Source of the DNA: Pelecanus crispus
Taxonomy: Eukaryota > Chordata > Aves > Pelecaniformes > Pelecanidae
Assembly (NCBI RefSeq): GCF_030463565.1
Contig: NC_134643.1
Location: 211,162,583-211,226,582, forward strand
Length of the DNA: 64,000 nucleotides
Direction: 5' to 3'
Shown here piece after piece: positions 12,501-27,500 of the stretch. Made by a program: the position numbers and the translations under genes. Positions within the stretch are counted from its first letter, which is position 1; each line of letters begins with the position of its first letter. The notes under the pieces were generated by a model, which was given only the letters and a program-made list of their open reading frames with translations, was not told the origin of the DNA and made no database searches.

Positions 12501-15500
12501 GATGACAACAGCAGTGAGACTATACAATCTTGTAATTTTGGACAGTGAAAACTGGATACACTTGGTTAGGTTTTAGCACTTCTAGTCAAGGATAAAAAAA
12601 AGTGACTGAACACAGTTTAGTTAATTTATCATATAAAATATTCTGTAACACCCAAACAATTTTCAAACAGATCTTAAAGCAAATATATACTATTAATTTT
12701 AAGAAAATATAGTGACTTCAAGATAAAAATTTGCAGACTAAATTTCAAAAGACATTAGAAAACAAAAGCTTAAACAATGCACTTATATATTATTCTTATT
12801 ACCCTGAGAAGGTGGAAAAATTTATAGAAAAAATACAGTTAAAATATTGCATTTACTTGACTGGCAAATACCAACTAAAATAATCTGGGTTTTCATTAAA
12901 AAGGCTAAGAACATCACATCCATCTAAGACTATAGCCCCGTTATTGCTGAAGGCTATAGGAAAAATTAAACTGACTTGAATGGTACCTCGAAATAGCTTA
13001 GGTGATAGTAATATCATCCAGTTACTTTGATAAGATTATATTCTTTATCAAAATCATCTTAGTCAATGGTCTTAAGGGTCTTTTCCAATCTAAATGATTC
13101 TATGATTCTATTCTAAAACTTTGCAGTTGATAAGCGAACAAAAAAAACCTGGCTTTTTCATTATTTCAGGCAGAAATGCATTTTAATTCTAAATTTTATA
13201 GATTTGTTCTATTCTGCCTGGGGATCACCCATATCTGTACCAATTTATTTTACCTTGTGTTAGTGGCTCAGACACAACTCATCTACATAACCTAAGGCTT
13301 TCCCATTTTTTCATCTAACCCCTGTTGTCTGACCAAGTGTTCTTCTCCCATTACTAGTATGACATAAAAAAGACTATCCTCATCCTCCTCATCTGAGATT
13401 TTACCTCACATCTGGCATCAACTAAGTAGCACACAGTCAGTTTTCCTGAGCTAGCTAGTAACACCTTAATCAAAATTAATTCAATCATGCTATGTTTGAG
13501 CCTTAAATTTTAATTACTATTGAAAAGTCAAATGTTCACAGCTCGCAATATGATAATGAAACCCTGCCTGTGACTCAAGGCTGGCAAAACCAGTTCTGAG
13601 CTCCTGGAGTCCATCTTTCCAACGCTGCTGCTGCCGAAGTAGATCAATATTCATGAGAGATATAACCTGTTAAAAGAATTTTAAAGGATAATAAACATAT
13701 TCATCATGACATAAATGAAAGAAAAGGTAAAGTAAGCTGTAAGAGACATGATTTCAATTTCACCTGGAAAATATACCTTTTCAATGAAGTTTGTATGCCA
13801 CTTTCTTAGTTTTCTATTTTCAGTGGAAAGCCGTTCAGCAGCAGCCTGGAGTTTTTGGATATAAGCTTCCAATTCTCTAGGATTATCCCATGTTATTTGA
13901 GCTTTTCCTCCAGGACCAGATTTTGAATGCTTGAAAAACATACAACTTTTGTAAGGTTTAATGACAAACATAATCTACCAGCTAGCATACAGGAAGTGAT
14001 AATATGAGAAAGACAGTTTTACTCTTAGTAAAAAATAGAGGACCTCCCTCTCACTACTGCACTAGAGACATAATAATATGGCAAATCACAGACATGTGGG
14101 CATATTGTTATAGCTACATCAATGCACTGGGGAAGGATTAATGCCAGACTCTTAACAGAGCTTGAAATAAATCCACTGATGTTGAGACTCCTGTCCCACA
14201 CACGCAAGCAGACATCTTAAGATGAGAGGACACCTTAAACTCCTCCCTTCCTCTTTGCTCTGCACAGACCAAAAACCAAAATGTCACACTAATAACTGCT
14301 AACAGACTTCAAGTGCTTCTCATGAAAAATTTTTTTTAAATTACACTGTAAAATTCCACTGACTCATAAGCAGCTTTTTCTCTGGGCTTTTTATCAAGAT
14401 TCTGGGGGTTTTATGCATTTTGCTAAGTTTACAGTAGAAAATCAGAAGAAAAAAAGCATCTGAAGTTCCACAACTGGACCTATTCCTAAAAGATGTAGGG
14501 CAGGAATCACATCAAATATGAGAATATGTTGTGCCTTTGAACACTTCTGCACCACCACTGTCTTAGGGTCTGCACACTAAAGGAATCTGTGGCATAATCT
14601 GCAGCCAGCCCAAGAAAAATTTAAGAGACATTTTGGGAACTTTCTCCAGGACATTTCTGAACCTACAGCTTGGTCTGGACTCTCCACCATTTTATATGAA
14701 CTAACCCCAAACCCAGCATCCCTTCTACTTTCAGTCCCATTCTTACACTCTGTCTTGCAAAACAGTTCTCAGGAGCAAGTTTTCAATATTTTCCGTAATG
14801 CCTGCTCTGGAGACATTATTCTCTTGCCCAATACAGAGTTTATGGTCACGTTATAATTCTCCAGCCATTCTCACATTCTAAGAGTGTCGGAAGAAGGTGG
14901 AGTCCTTCAAACTGATCAAAACTAGGAAACTGAAATTCATGATATACAACACATTTCTCCAGACATAAAATACAGATAAGGTGTTAAAAAAATGTAGATT
15001 GTAGTGTAATTTTTAAGTTCGTATTGTCCCTTCAAAGCAGAAAAATAAAAATAATTAAGTAAATTCCTCCAAATAGATCCGAATTCCCTAAAAGAATCTA
15101 AAACTTCTTTAAGTATAGTGAACTTCCCAGCAATTATAAAAAAAAAACCCCTCTTCTCAGAGCAACTATATTATGTCTGAACACCAACCCCCTGTAACAA
15201 ACTGCATGCATGAGTCAGTAATCAGGTAGATCCACAGACTCTTTATTCTTAATCTAAACCAAAAACTATCCACTTTCAACCTGCCCAAAACTTGAATTAG
15301 AAATATTTAAGAGAATTACAAAATCCACAGAGATTTAATAACAGTCTGTCCTGGTTTCAGCTGGGATAGAGTTAATTTTCTTCCTAGTAGCTAGCATAGT
15401 GCTGTGGTTTGGATTTAGGATGAGAAGAACGTTGATAACACACTGATGGTTTTAGTTGTTGCTAAGTACTGCTCATGCTCGTCAAGGACTTTTCAGCTGC

Positions 15501-18500
15501 CCATGCTCTGCCAGGTGCACAAGAAACTGGGAGGGGGCACAGCCAGAAGAGTTGATCCAAACTGACCAAAGGGCTATTCCATACCACATGACGTCATGCT
15601 CAGTATATAAACTGGGGGGAGCTGGCTGGGGGGCAGCGATCACTACTCAGGAACTGTCTGGGTATCGGTCGTCGGGTGGTGAGCAATTGCATTGTGCATC
15701 ACTTGCTTTGTATATTATTATTACTGTTATTATGACACTGTTGTTGTTACTACTACTATTTTACTTTATTTTATTTCAATTATTAAACTGTTGTTATCTC
15801 AACCCAGGAGTGTTTCTCACTCTTACTCCTCCGATTCTCTCCCCCATCCCATCAGGGCAGGGGGAGTGAGCGAGTGCATGGTGCTTATTTGCTGGCTGGG
15901 GTTAAACCACAATACAGTCATAGAATCATAGAATCATTTAGGTTGGAAAAGACCTTTAAGATCATCCAGTCCAACCATTAACCTAACAGAAAACAGTGAA
16001 ACCATTTCTTAATAATAATTTACCTCCAGAATAAAGTATAGGCCATTTTTACTAAAATAGACCAAAATAATATTGTTTAGAAGTGTTAAAACAGGAGTTA
16101 CATTCCCAGCTATTAAGAAATTGACGACATTATGGTTCATGTGTAAATTCAAACACTAAAAATAATTCCTGAGAGACCATATTACACTAATATTCGGTGG
16201 ATAAGGAATTGGATGGATGGTCGCATCCAGAGGGTCATGGTCAATGGCTCAATATCCACATGGAGACCTGTGACAACTGGTGTCCCTCAGGGGTCCGTAC
16301 TGGGACCGGTGCTATTTAACATCTTCATCAATGACACAGACAGTGGGATCGAGTGCACCCTCAGCAAGTTTGCAGATGACACCAAGCTGAGTGGTGTGGT
16401 TGACACGCCAGGAGGACGAGATGTCATCCAAAGGGACCTGGACAAGCTGGAGAGGTGGGCCTCTGTGAACCTCATGAGGTTCAACAAGGCCAAGGGCAAG
16501 GTCCTGCACCTGGGACAGGGCAACCCCCAATATCAATACAGGCTGGGGGATGAAGGGATTGAGAGCAGCCCTGCAAGAGAAAGATTTGGGGGTACTGGTA
16601 GATGAAAAGCTGCACGTGAGCCAACAATGTGTGCTTGCAGCCCAGAAAGCCAACTACATCCTGGGCTGCATCAAAAGCAGCGTGGCCAGCAGGTCGAGGG
16701 AGGGGATTCTGCCCCTCTACTCTGCTCTGGTGAGACCCCACCTGCAGTGCTGCGTCCAGCTCTGGGGCCCTCAGCACAAGAAGGACATGGACCTGCTGGA
16801 GCGGGTCCAGAGGAGGGCCACGAAAATGATCCGAGGGCTGGAGCACCTCTCCTATGAGGACAGGCTGAGAGAGTTGGGGTTGTTCAGCCTGGAGAAGAGA
16901 AGGCTGCGAGGAGACCTTATTGCCGCCTTTCAGTACTTAAAGGGGGCCTACAGGAAGGATGGGGGCAATTTTTTCAGCGAGGCCTGTTGTGACAGGACAA
17001 GGGGTAATGGATTTAAACTAAAGAAGAATAGATTTAGACTGGATAGAAGGAAGAAATTTTTTACAATGAGGGTGGTCGAGCACTGGCACAGGTTGCCCAG
17101 AGAGGTGGTAGAGGCCCCATCCCTGGCAACATTCAAGGTGAGGTTGGACGGGGCTCTGAGCAACCTGATCTGGTTAAAGCTGTCCCTGCTCACTGCAGGG
17201 GGATTGGGCTAGGTGACCTCTAAAGGCCCCTTACAACCCAAAGCATTCTATGATTCTATGAGTATCCAAAGTAAAAAGGAAAAACCAGTTGTTTGAATGA
17301 CAATAAAAAAAAGGTCCATTGATTTCAATAAATGCTAATTAAACAGCTTGTATGGGAAGGTTGCAGTTAAGAAGTCCAGCAATAAACACAGAAAAAGCAG
17401 CACAGAATATGCACAGATAACACTGAAATTAAAAATACAAAGAGAAAAGAATTCTTTCACCTTAATTATCTGTTCAAATGCTAGAGCAGACTGTAACATC
17501 ATTGGCTTCTGACTCTCAATCATTTGTTGATCAATAGAATTATAAAAATGCGCCACCTGTAAAAATGGAGAGATTAAATTTAGAAGAACAGATAAAAATA
17601 TTTATATGCTGATAAATGTAATGCAGGATATTTCTGAAAGTATTGCCCAATCAACACTATTAAGAAGTGAGAATTAATTATAGCAGTAAAACATTTACAA
17701 AAATAAAGTACTATACAACACTAATGTGATCCTATCTTCCTCTAGTGATGAATTCTAATAGCAAAAAAGACTGCTGCTTATATGTGTCTGAGGTGATTAT
17801 ACTTCACCTTAAGTTAAATCTAGCAATGGTGACGACAAGCTGGTCCATTTTATGACATTTTCCTTCAGTTATAATAATCAGAAACTGAGACTAAAACCAG
17901 GAGATCAATGAATTACTTGTCTTATTTCTGTATATTCATACAGTAACTTCACGTGACTTTAATACTATAATTCATTTGGTTTCAAAAGAAGACACATCAC
18001 AAAATTGTAAAGCATGTCTTTATTTTTGTTCTCTTTTAAGGACTCAGTAAATTTGTTCAAGAAACAAGTCAGTTTTATACAGACAAACACAGAAAAAAGT
18101 TTAACCACATGGAAAAGATAATAGTCTAGAAATGTTCTACTACTAAAGCTGGGAAGTCAGAACAGGAAGTTATTATGACAATCTTATACCTGTTTGAGGA
18201 TGACTGCCTGCTTACAGAACTTCTGTGCAGTGTTTGCAACATGCTGTATTTTAGCTGGTATAGCAAAACCAAGTGCTGATAGCTGACGTACTTCTCTTAG
18301 GAGAGTCACCAAACGATCTGAATAAAGTATGTTTAATGTTCCAAAAACATGATCCAATTCCATTACAGGACTATTAGCTTGGATGCTAAACCAAAATCAA
18401 ATTAAACATATTACTGAATATAATTTGGTATCGATCCTTTCTTAGGTGCATTGTATAATAACATAATAAACAATTCTTAAAAGCTTGATGTCATTCTATT

Positions 18501-21500
18501 ACATTTTTCTATGTTTATTAATATTTTAATTTACTCAGAAGTTATTCTAGTAACCTTTCACTTCATTCAAAGCCAATGAAGACAAGAAAAAATGAACAAT
18601 GCCTACTGGTTTTGCTCACAAAGTTCTCCTGGCTTGTTACAATCATTAACATGTAACTCACAGTTAGACAGTATTTCTCAAAACCACTGGACCCATCATA
18701 CTCTCTCAAGCTGGCACTTTACAGGCCCCAGCCTTCAGCACTGCAAAGGAGAAGAAATTCTCTGAGTGAACCAATCCAAGAACCAGGACTTGGATCAGTG
18801 GAACATTTTGGTATACACAATCAGATGCCAAGAAGAGTATCAGCCTATCTTTAGATTTTACTCCAATTTTTTTTTTTTTTTTCTACTGTGGTAATGCTTC
18901 TAACCACCATCCTTTCAGGCTTCTTTCATAAAAACTTGATCCTTACTTATTTTTTCACTTTTTTTCTCATCTTTTTCTACTACCCATATCCATTGCATTC
19001 CCCTTTGCAGTGAGCTACATCTTCTCTTCTCCTTTTAATTAATCTCTTCACATCTTTTAAAATCTCACAATAACAAAATTTTATGGTACTAATAAAATAG
19101 ATGGCTGTTACATATTGGAGTGCTGAATCTGCTTATTTGTTACATTTGAGTGTTTTTCATAAAACAGAAGTTTACATGTAAGTATCAACTCCTGTATCCT
19201 CTGAAACTGGACAAACTCTTTTTTCAAAGAAAGTGTGGAACACTCAGAGATGCAGACAGAAGCTATGTGGCCAGTCAATTTAAAAAAATAATTGTTAAAA
19301 TATATTTTAATATCCCATAAAGTAATTTCATTATTTTGGGGATCTCAATTCATGAGGTTCAAATGTATTTTCTTACCCTTCTTTCATCTGCTCTATTTAG
19401 ACTGCAGAATTTCTTGTGAATAGCAATTTATTTGTTACTCTACATGTGTCATCTGTATATCACACCTATACTGTAATCCAATCTGGTTTCTAGACATTAT
19501 CACTATACAGATTACAATGGATAACAAGTAGTAACAACAAGCAAACCAAGCATGTCTTTCATTCCAGGTGTTACTACAAACTGCAAGATTAGTTATTAAG
19601 TGTATACTTTGCCTGACCAACAAAGCCTGGCAGGATGATGAAATGATAATGAACTCTTCCGTTTTGTTTCTCCACTCATTCACAGTTCTGTAAAATTTTT
19701 TATTTCCTTCATCAAGTTCTATTGAATTACACCACACTACAGATTTCAGCATAAGCATTATTTAAACGACGATGTATTTACCAGAGTCCTGACTTGGGAT
19801 TTGATAATTCTGACTGGATATTCCTAGACCAATCATCAAATTGTTCTTGTTCATATACTTTTAACTGTTCCAGAAAAGAGTCTGCACTTTGATGAAAAGC
19901 CTGAAATCCAGACAAGTCAGACAGAAGAGCCTCTGCAAGCTTGACAGCATCATCCACCTTAAACACAATCACAAAGAAAGGAAGCTTAACTTCCCAGTAT
20001 TAATTAGAAAAGAAAAATTACTCAGCAAGCAGCACCACTGATTAGGAATCTTGGTTGTATAACTCTTGGGAAGTCCACAATTTTTCTGTGGGGAATTCCC
20101 CACAGAAATCTCAAATACCATGTTTTACGATCTATGATAATATTGTGCCTGAACAGTAACGAAATCTGTTACCTTCAGCTCCAGCTGCCGTACCCATACA
20201 ATATTATTTACAACTTCAGAAAGGTTTTTGCCTGACAGGGGTCCAGAAACATCACCAGGAACACCATGGCATCGAGTTTCAAAGTCTGTCTGATAGTCTA
20301 ACACAAGCAAAAGATTCATGTTAGACCAGACACCTAGTAGAACAAGCTTAAAATTATTATTGCAGTTATAAAAATATACTAGGGATACTGACACAATTCT
20401 AAAAGTAAATAAAGAATTCTAGTATTTGCAAAAAAACTAATGCAATTAAATACTTTTAAACACATTTTTACCGTTGACGTAATCTTGAAGTCTTGCTAGC
20501 AATGTTTCCCTTTCAAAAAGCAATTCTTGGCTTATATTTGGATGCTTTATCAGTTCCTTGTATTTCTGAAATGTTTGAAGAAGCTGGAATATGAAGTTTA
20601 AAAAAGTTATGTCTTTCTCCTGAAAAAAAATGAAACTTATTCTGACGCTACTCAGTAGTGCTGTTCATAAGTACTGTCTTTGGCTCTAAGTACTTATTCC
20701 TGTGCTCTGAACTGACTACTTAAGAATTCGATAACTTCATCTTTAGGAAAGTTTTCAGACTTCAACAATACCCATACCTGCTGAGGACTGTCCTGAATTT
20801 CTGAAATAAATTTCTTCAATTTGCTTGCTATTTTTTGTTCCGCTGGTGCAATAATTCTTTCATACTGAGAGACTGCTGCTCTCCATAATGGCTAGAAATA
20901 ATGAGTTCATGTGTTAGTTTAGGACTATCCATATAAATCATAAAAAGTCACAGAAAGAATGTGAATAAATTAAAAATAAGCATTATACCTCTGTGTAAGG
21001 ATTATAGTGTACAGGATTTAGGCCAGCAAAGGGTTCAAACACTTGGGCAAGATGTAAAGCATTTTGTTCTCCAGCTGGCAAAAAGAATGTAAGTTTTTCA
21101 TGCAGTGTTCTAACAGTTAGAACCTAAAACGGAATAAAAATATTTGATATATCCAACGTATTTTTACATAAAACTTATATTTAGAAGCAAAAAGCACAAG
21201 CAATACATCCCATCCCTCTCCTTTTTACACAAAACTTTTGAAAGGCTCAGGCAAACACAGATTATGGAATGCTACCTGACTCTGAAAAGGCTGAAAAGTG
21301 TTTTAGTTCCCTTTTCTAACTTAAAACAATGTTGTTTAATTCTGTGTCTAATGAAATAAATGTGTATAATCCAAATCTCTACCTCATCAAGACGTTTGCC
21401 AAGTTTGGCTAATGATTCAGGGAAATATTTCTCATTTTTCCATGGATGTAGAGTATAACGTTGCCACAGTTGTCCCGTTAGGTACTCACAAGCTGACACC

Positions 21501-24500
21501 CACTGCTCACAAATCAAGATGCTAGCCTTTAGATTTTCTTTAACACTGTGAAAAGCATCCTCCCACAAATTCAAAGCTGCTAATTTTCTCTGAACATATC
21601 TACCTAGCGAGCCACCTAGAATACAAAAAAGTATACAAAAGCAGTGTTATGTTATGTTTGTTTAAAATAATTCCTTCAAACACCACACCACATTCCAATC
21701 ACATTTTTTAAAAACTAGTGCAATGTCTTGATTTCAAACCACACAAATGTATCAATAACTGACTATTTTGTTTCAGATTCAATAAATCTCTTGCACATCT
21801 CCAAGTCAAACAGAGGTTGGTCCAACATCAGAAGCTGACGGATTTGGATTCTGGAATCGGCACACAAGCATCTGTCTTTAGCAGCAGTAATGGCAGTAGC
21901 TGGCTGCCCCCAGCAATCCTTCCACTCATGCACACACACATCTGGCAGCAGGAGACAAACTCACAGTCTTATGCCTGTCCCAGAACATGGGACTGCTGTC
22001 GAGAGAATAAGGGAAGCAACCTCCCTGCACGTCCTGCTCTCGCCTCCACGCAGACTGAATCAAAATTCAAATGGGGGTTTATGTAAATAAATTTTCTCCT
22101 CTGAGAGAAAGACAAGGTGTCAAACAGAAGCAAGAAAATTCCAGTCCACGGGGCAAAAGGTATCCAACTCCATCCTGTTATTATCTATCATCTTCCCAAG
22201 CATGTGTGAAGGCATCTACCAGAACCAGCTGAATTATTGGGAACTATAAGGCAAATAATATTCTTGGATCATAGTTACAAGAAGAAAGCACCTTAATGCT
22301 GTAGGCTATCAATCACTGGTGCCCTTAGGAGGAAGAAGGTCTCTTCTCAAGGATTCATTTTACTTTTTCTCAACTGTTCATTTAATACAGACTACATAAA
22401 GGTTTACCTATTACATCCAAGAGATTATGCATGCGTGGCTGTGGATAAGGATCATGTTCTGTTTGTCTCCACACTCCATCAACAGTATCCTTGGTAGTCT
22501 CCACCAGATCCACAACTTCAAATAATGAGAGACTATCCAAGTTGTAATAAACCTAGAAAAAAATATCCTTAATATGATTACTTTGCAACTAGTATTGTAG
22601 AAACATTTATACTTTTCTGATGCTGACAATTGCTATAGTTTCCTGGATTTTGTTGCTTAACAGAATATGGCAAAATCCTCTCAAAAAACAAGCATTTATG
22701 TAAGTTTATTCATGTGAAGAATGCATTGATATCTGAAGTGCTATTCAAGCAAGAGCTTTACAGGTGCCAAAAATTTTGCATGATAGCGTTTATTATTTCA
22801 TCTGCATTTTCAGTTTTCCTTTTTATAATTTCCTGAGTCAATTTCTAGTTCACAAACTGTAGCATACTGTTGTACTTCTACAGCAGCGCTTAGTATTCAA
22901 TGGTCAAATCTGCTCCCAATTAAATGTTGGCATTCCCCTGCACCATTGTCACTACAAACTACATGAATGTAATTTAAAGTAAAATTTTGCATAAGAAAAA
23001 ATAACTAAATAGTTATGTATTCATATACTTGAAAAGAGTGTACATATACTGACAGATATTTCATAAGAAGAGTGGTTTTTACTAAGTCAACAAATATATC
23101 ACTGATCACGCAAAAGAAAACATACTTTTGCAATGTCCTCAAACAGGTCTTTAAAATGAGCAGCTCTCTCTTTACTACACCATTTACTTCCATGATGAGC
23201 ACATTCTATCCAGAACTGAAATTCATCTGTTGGTGTAAGTATAGCTGCAAATAATAACAGAAAGTGTTTAAATATGAAATACACAAATGGTCGCAAAATA
23301 TTTTCAGTCAGTACATACTTTCTAAAGCAAATTTTTACTATATGGTTATGTAATTATCCTTCAACTTCTGACTCTGACTAGATGCAGTATCAAGTTCATA
23401 CCAACAGATCAGAGCTGATCATCACTAATTCCAATCTACTCATCACAACCTGTTATATTTCACACTCTGCAGTCACTGGGATAATGAAGACTTAAAACTC
23501 AACCTGTAAATAAATTATTTACTCCTAATTTAATATTAATTATGAAAAACGTAACTGCAAAACAAACCTCGCACATCATCTTCACTGAATTTTGTTCCCG
23601 TGTAATTAGGATCTGACCTTCTGAGAACAGTACTCAAGCCAGTTTCAAGCTCACTTAAAAGTTTCTGGAGTTTCGGATCAAATGTTTTACTCCATCTCTC
23701 ATCCTGCAATGAAAATGTCAAAAATTGTGACTCACATGATAGAACAATTACTATTTTCCTCCCATTAATCTTAAAAAAAAAAAAAAAAAAATCAGATAAC
23801 AGCATTAACCAACCACATGGTAGGACAATGTAATAATTTATTCTTCTTCAAGTCAATGAAAAGCACCTTATTCTTTTCACTTAACAATTCAGAATAATAC
23901 TGTAAAAAAATTTTTATCACAAAATCAAAAGTCAGGTGTTGGATTTATAACGGCACTCTGAAAATGTGATCATGATTCTTTGTTAACGACTTCTCTTAAA
24001 TTGAATAAATTTGGAATCTACTTCTATAGTAGAATCTGGAAATTGCTAGAATCAAATATTAAAAGTTATTGTGGTTTTCTGAAATTATTTTATTATGATA
24101 TACAAGAAATCAAAAATATTTAAATGCTGCAACTCTACTTCTTCAGCTTGTGAAATACAGCCATCATCACCGTTTTTGACAAAATCCACAAATGAAATAT
24201 ATTCTTTAATGGAACAGAAGGAAAAGCCTCAGAACATTTAAAAAAAGCAAAACTATGAAAAATGCAGCTGTACAAATTAATCTAGAATCTAGCACACCTA
24301 TCTGCCGCATATTATGGAATATAGTTTGCATGATACAGACCTATGCATTTCATATAAAACATAAGAGTATCTAAAACAAGAAAAGGACACAAGACCGGAA
24401 TCACTGGTGGAAAGGAGGTAAGGAGCTGCTGTCTCCATTAACCACCACCGCCCAGTGTATTCCACGTTTCTAGTCCGGCATATGTATGACCAGAATCCTC

Positions 24501-27500
24501 CTCTCATCGCTACTGATAGGAGGTGAAGTACCTTCTTTAACTTAGAACTATCACCCAACATTTAAGCTCTTAAAATATTTTATTTTTAAAACATCAAATA
24601 TCTATCTCAGGATAGTTAACATCCTATGGAATTTCAATGTTTCAATGTAAATCTACAGAACATTTAAATCGGTATACTGCTCACCTTCAGTAATACTGGA
24701 GCAAAAACCTGTCGTACAGCTTGATAAAGGGTGTTAATTGGTGAATCTAGCATAGATGACACAAGAATATTACTATGAAGATTATCTTCTGTAATTACGT
24801 CAGGCCGCAGCTTAAAGAACACCAACATATTATTCATAGAATCAGTAGCTTCGATCTGTAATAATCAAGAAGACAGGATTTGTTTAGAAAACTGTCATTG
24901 ACTGCATATTATACTAAATTACATACACCATTTACACAAATTATTTACATCAAGAAAAAAAGTATAAAATACTGTATTACTCCCTATGTGCTCTGATAAC
25001 ATTCTGGTAGTATCTGATTTGCACAGATAATGAAGACTTTTATTATACTCATTCCTGAGTTCATAGGAACCTGAATTCCAACATCAAATATGTAATGCCT
25101 TTTTCATTACAAAATATCCATAGATACCATAATTACTTACACTATTTTGATTTTGAAAACTCCACTTACCACCTTCTGAGCGCAAACCAGAAACTCCATC
25201 TTGTGCCTAGAGAAAACTGAGCATAAAGTCTATCTTTTTTATCACATTTTTACACTACAATACTTTGGGAATATTTTTTTAAATATTCAGTATTGTTCTC
25301 CTGCGTCTGTAAATACATAACTCTATTGTAATTCATAGATTTCTCAAGGACAGAGAAAGGCACGCTCCTTCATCAGTAACATCATAAGCTGTAACATGAC
25401 TCTTGTTCCCTTCACAGTCCAACTTATGGGTAAAGTTTGAAAAATTGCCATAAAACCAATTATTTAAACTATTTGTGGCCGAGAATTCATAAAAGAGAAG
25501 AACATTATTAAACATTTGATAAAACAATAACAAAAAGATACGCTAGCTGAAATCCCAAATTCTGTGCAACCGTAAACATCTGTGAATTTTTTTTCTGTTA
25601 AAAGAAACAGAGGTCTAGTAAGAACAGCTCTCAATTTTACTGGGCAGTATCAGTTTTACTTTCTTATCAAGTCTTTAGCCCAACACCTAAAGACATCATT
25701 TCACTGAGATGACAGGTATACATTATAGCCCCAATATGCACCTGATCTTCCACAGCTGCTGACAGTGTCTTTGTATATTAGACAGTGGCTCAGCAGCACA
25801 CCCCAAAACCTGGTAGATGTAGATGTTCATTCTTGCATGAATATAGCATGCACTAGACTTCACAGACTACGCAGACGATTACACCAGGAGGTGTGTAAGT
25901 TACTGGCCCACACAGCAGTTCACCTTAGCAACCCATTACACCAGGCTTCAGTGCAGAAAAGAACCTGTCACTGGCATAACAGACACCACGTCCCTGGTCT
26001 CACAGCAGAACGACAGGATGCACATCAAGACCCGCACTTTGCCTGTACACTCTATGTGGCAGGCACCACAGCGTGTCCCGATTACATGGTGACATTTACC
26101 ACGCATCACACCCCACGGTATCACTCAAGTTAAGTCCAGTTGGCAGCCGGTCACGAGTGGTGTTCCCCAGGGCTCTGTTTTGGGGCCAGCCTTGTTTAAT
26201 ATCTTTATCAATGATCTGGATGAGGGGATTGAGTGCACCCTCAGTAAGTTTGCAGATGACACCAAGCTGGGTGGGAGTGTCGATCTGCTGGAGGGTAGGA
26301 TGGCCCTGCAGAGGGACCTGGACAGGCTGGACCGATGGGCCGAGGCCAACTGTATGAGGTTTAACAAGGCCAAGTGCCGGGTCCTCCACTTCGGTCACAA
26401 CAACCCCATGCAATGCTACAGGCTTGGGGAAGAGTGGCTGGAAAGCTGCCTGGCTGAAAAGGACCTGGGGGTGCTGGTAGACAGCCAGATGAACATGAGC
26501 CAGCAGTGTGCCCAGGTGGCCAAGAAGGCCAACAGCATCCTGGCTTGTGTCAGGAATAGTGTGGCCAGCAGGAGCAGGGAGGTGATTGTGCCCCTGTACT
26601 CGGCACTGGTGAGGCCGCACCTGGAATACTGTGTCCAGTTTTGGGCCCCTCACTACAAGAAAGACATGGAGGTGCTGGAGCATGTCCAGAGAAGGGCAAC
26701 AAGGCTGATGAAGGGTCTGGAGCACAGGCCTTATGAGGAGCGGCTGAGGGAACTGGGGTTGTTTAGCCTGGAGAAGAGGAGGCTGAGGGGAGACCTTATC
26801 GCTCTCTACAACTACCTGAAAGGAGGCTGTAGTGAGGTGGGTGTTGGTCTCTTCTCCCATGTAGTTAGCGATAGGACGAGAGGAAATGGGCTCAAGCTGC
26901 ACCAGGGGAGGTTTAGGTTGGAAATTAGGAAAAATTTCTTTACGGGAAGGGTGGTCAGGCATTGGAACAGGCTGCCCAGAGAGGTGGTGGAGTCACCATC
27001 CCTGGAAGTGTTCAAAAAACAGGTAGATGTGGCACTTGGGGACATGGTTTAGTCTAGTCTACCCTTGATTGGCTTAGAGTAGACTTGGTAGTGTAGGTTA
27101 ATGGTTGGACTGGATGATCTTAAGGGTCTTTTCCAACCTAAACGATTCTAAGTCCCCCACGATTCTAAGGTGAGTCACTCGCTGAACACAAACACTCAGA
27201 GCAGGACATTTCACACAACGAACCTCAGACTGACTCACAGCTGGACACATCAATCTGCAAAATGCATGATTTGGACAAACACTCACTTTGGGACTTGTCA
27301 AATATCAGCCAATGTGCCACATACTGGGCCACGTTTCCTGCACGGACACTGGCAATGCAATCCTTCCAGTCACCTGCATGCACCCTTGCCCAGGGAACAA
27401 CCCATGCATCAGACTCCACCTGGCATTTGCAGCAAGGTAACATGCGTGACATTCACACAGCGACAATACACAGCACGCCAAACCTATGTATCAGCAGGGG

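Noticed and set aside
13561-13568. GT donor a few bases past the GC donor of exon 15
   Set aside because: GTTTCA is a poor donor, and using it puts exon 16 in a frame with a stop after a few codons.
16213-17212. Reverse-transcriptase frames as host genes
   Set aside because: They carry CR1 motifs and end in the CR1 3' tail; they are transposable element remnants.
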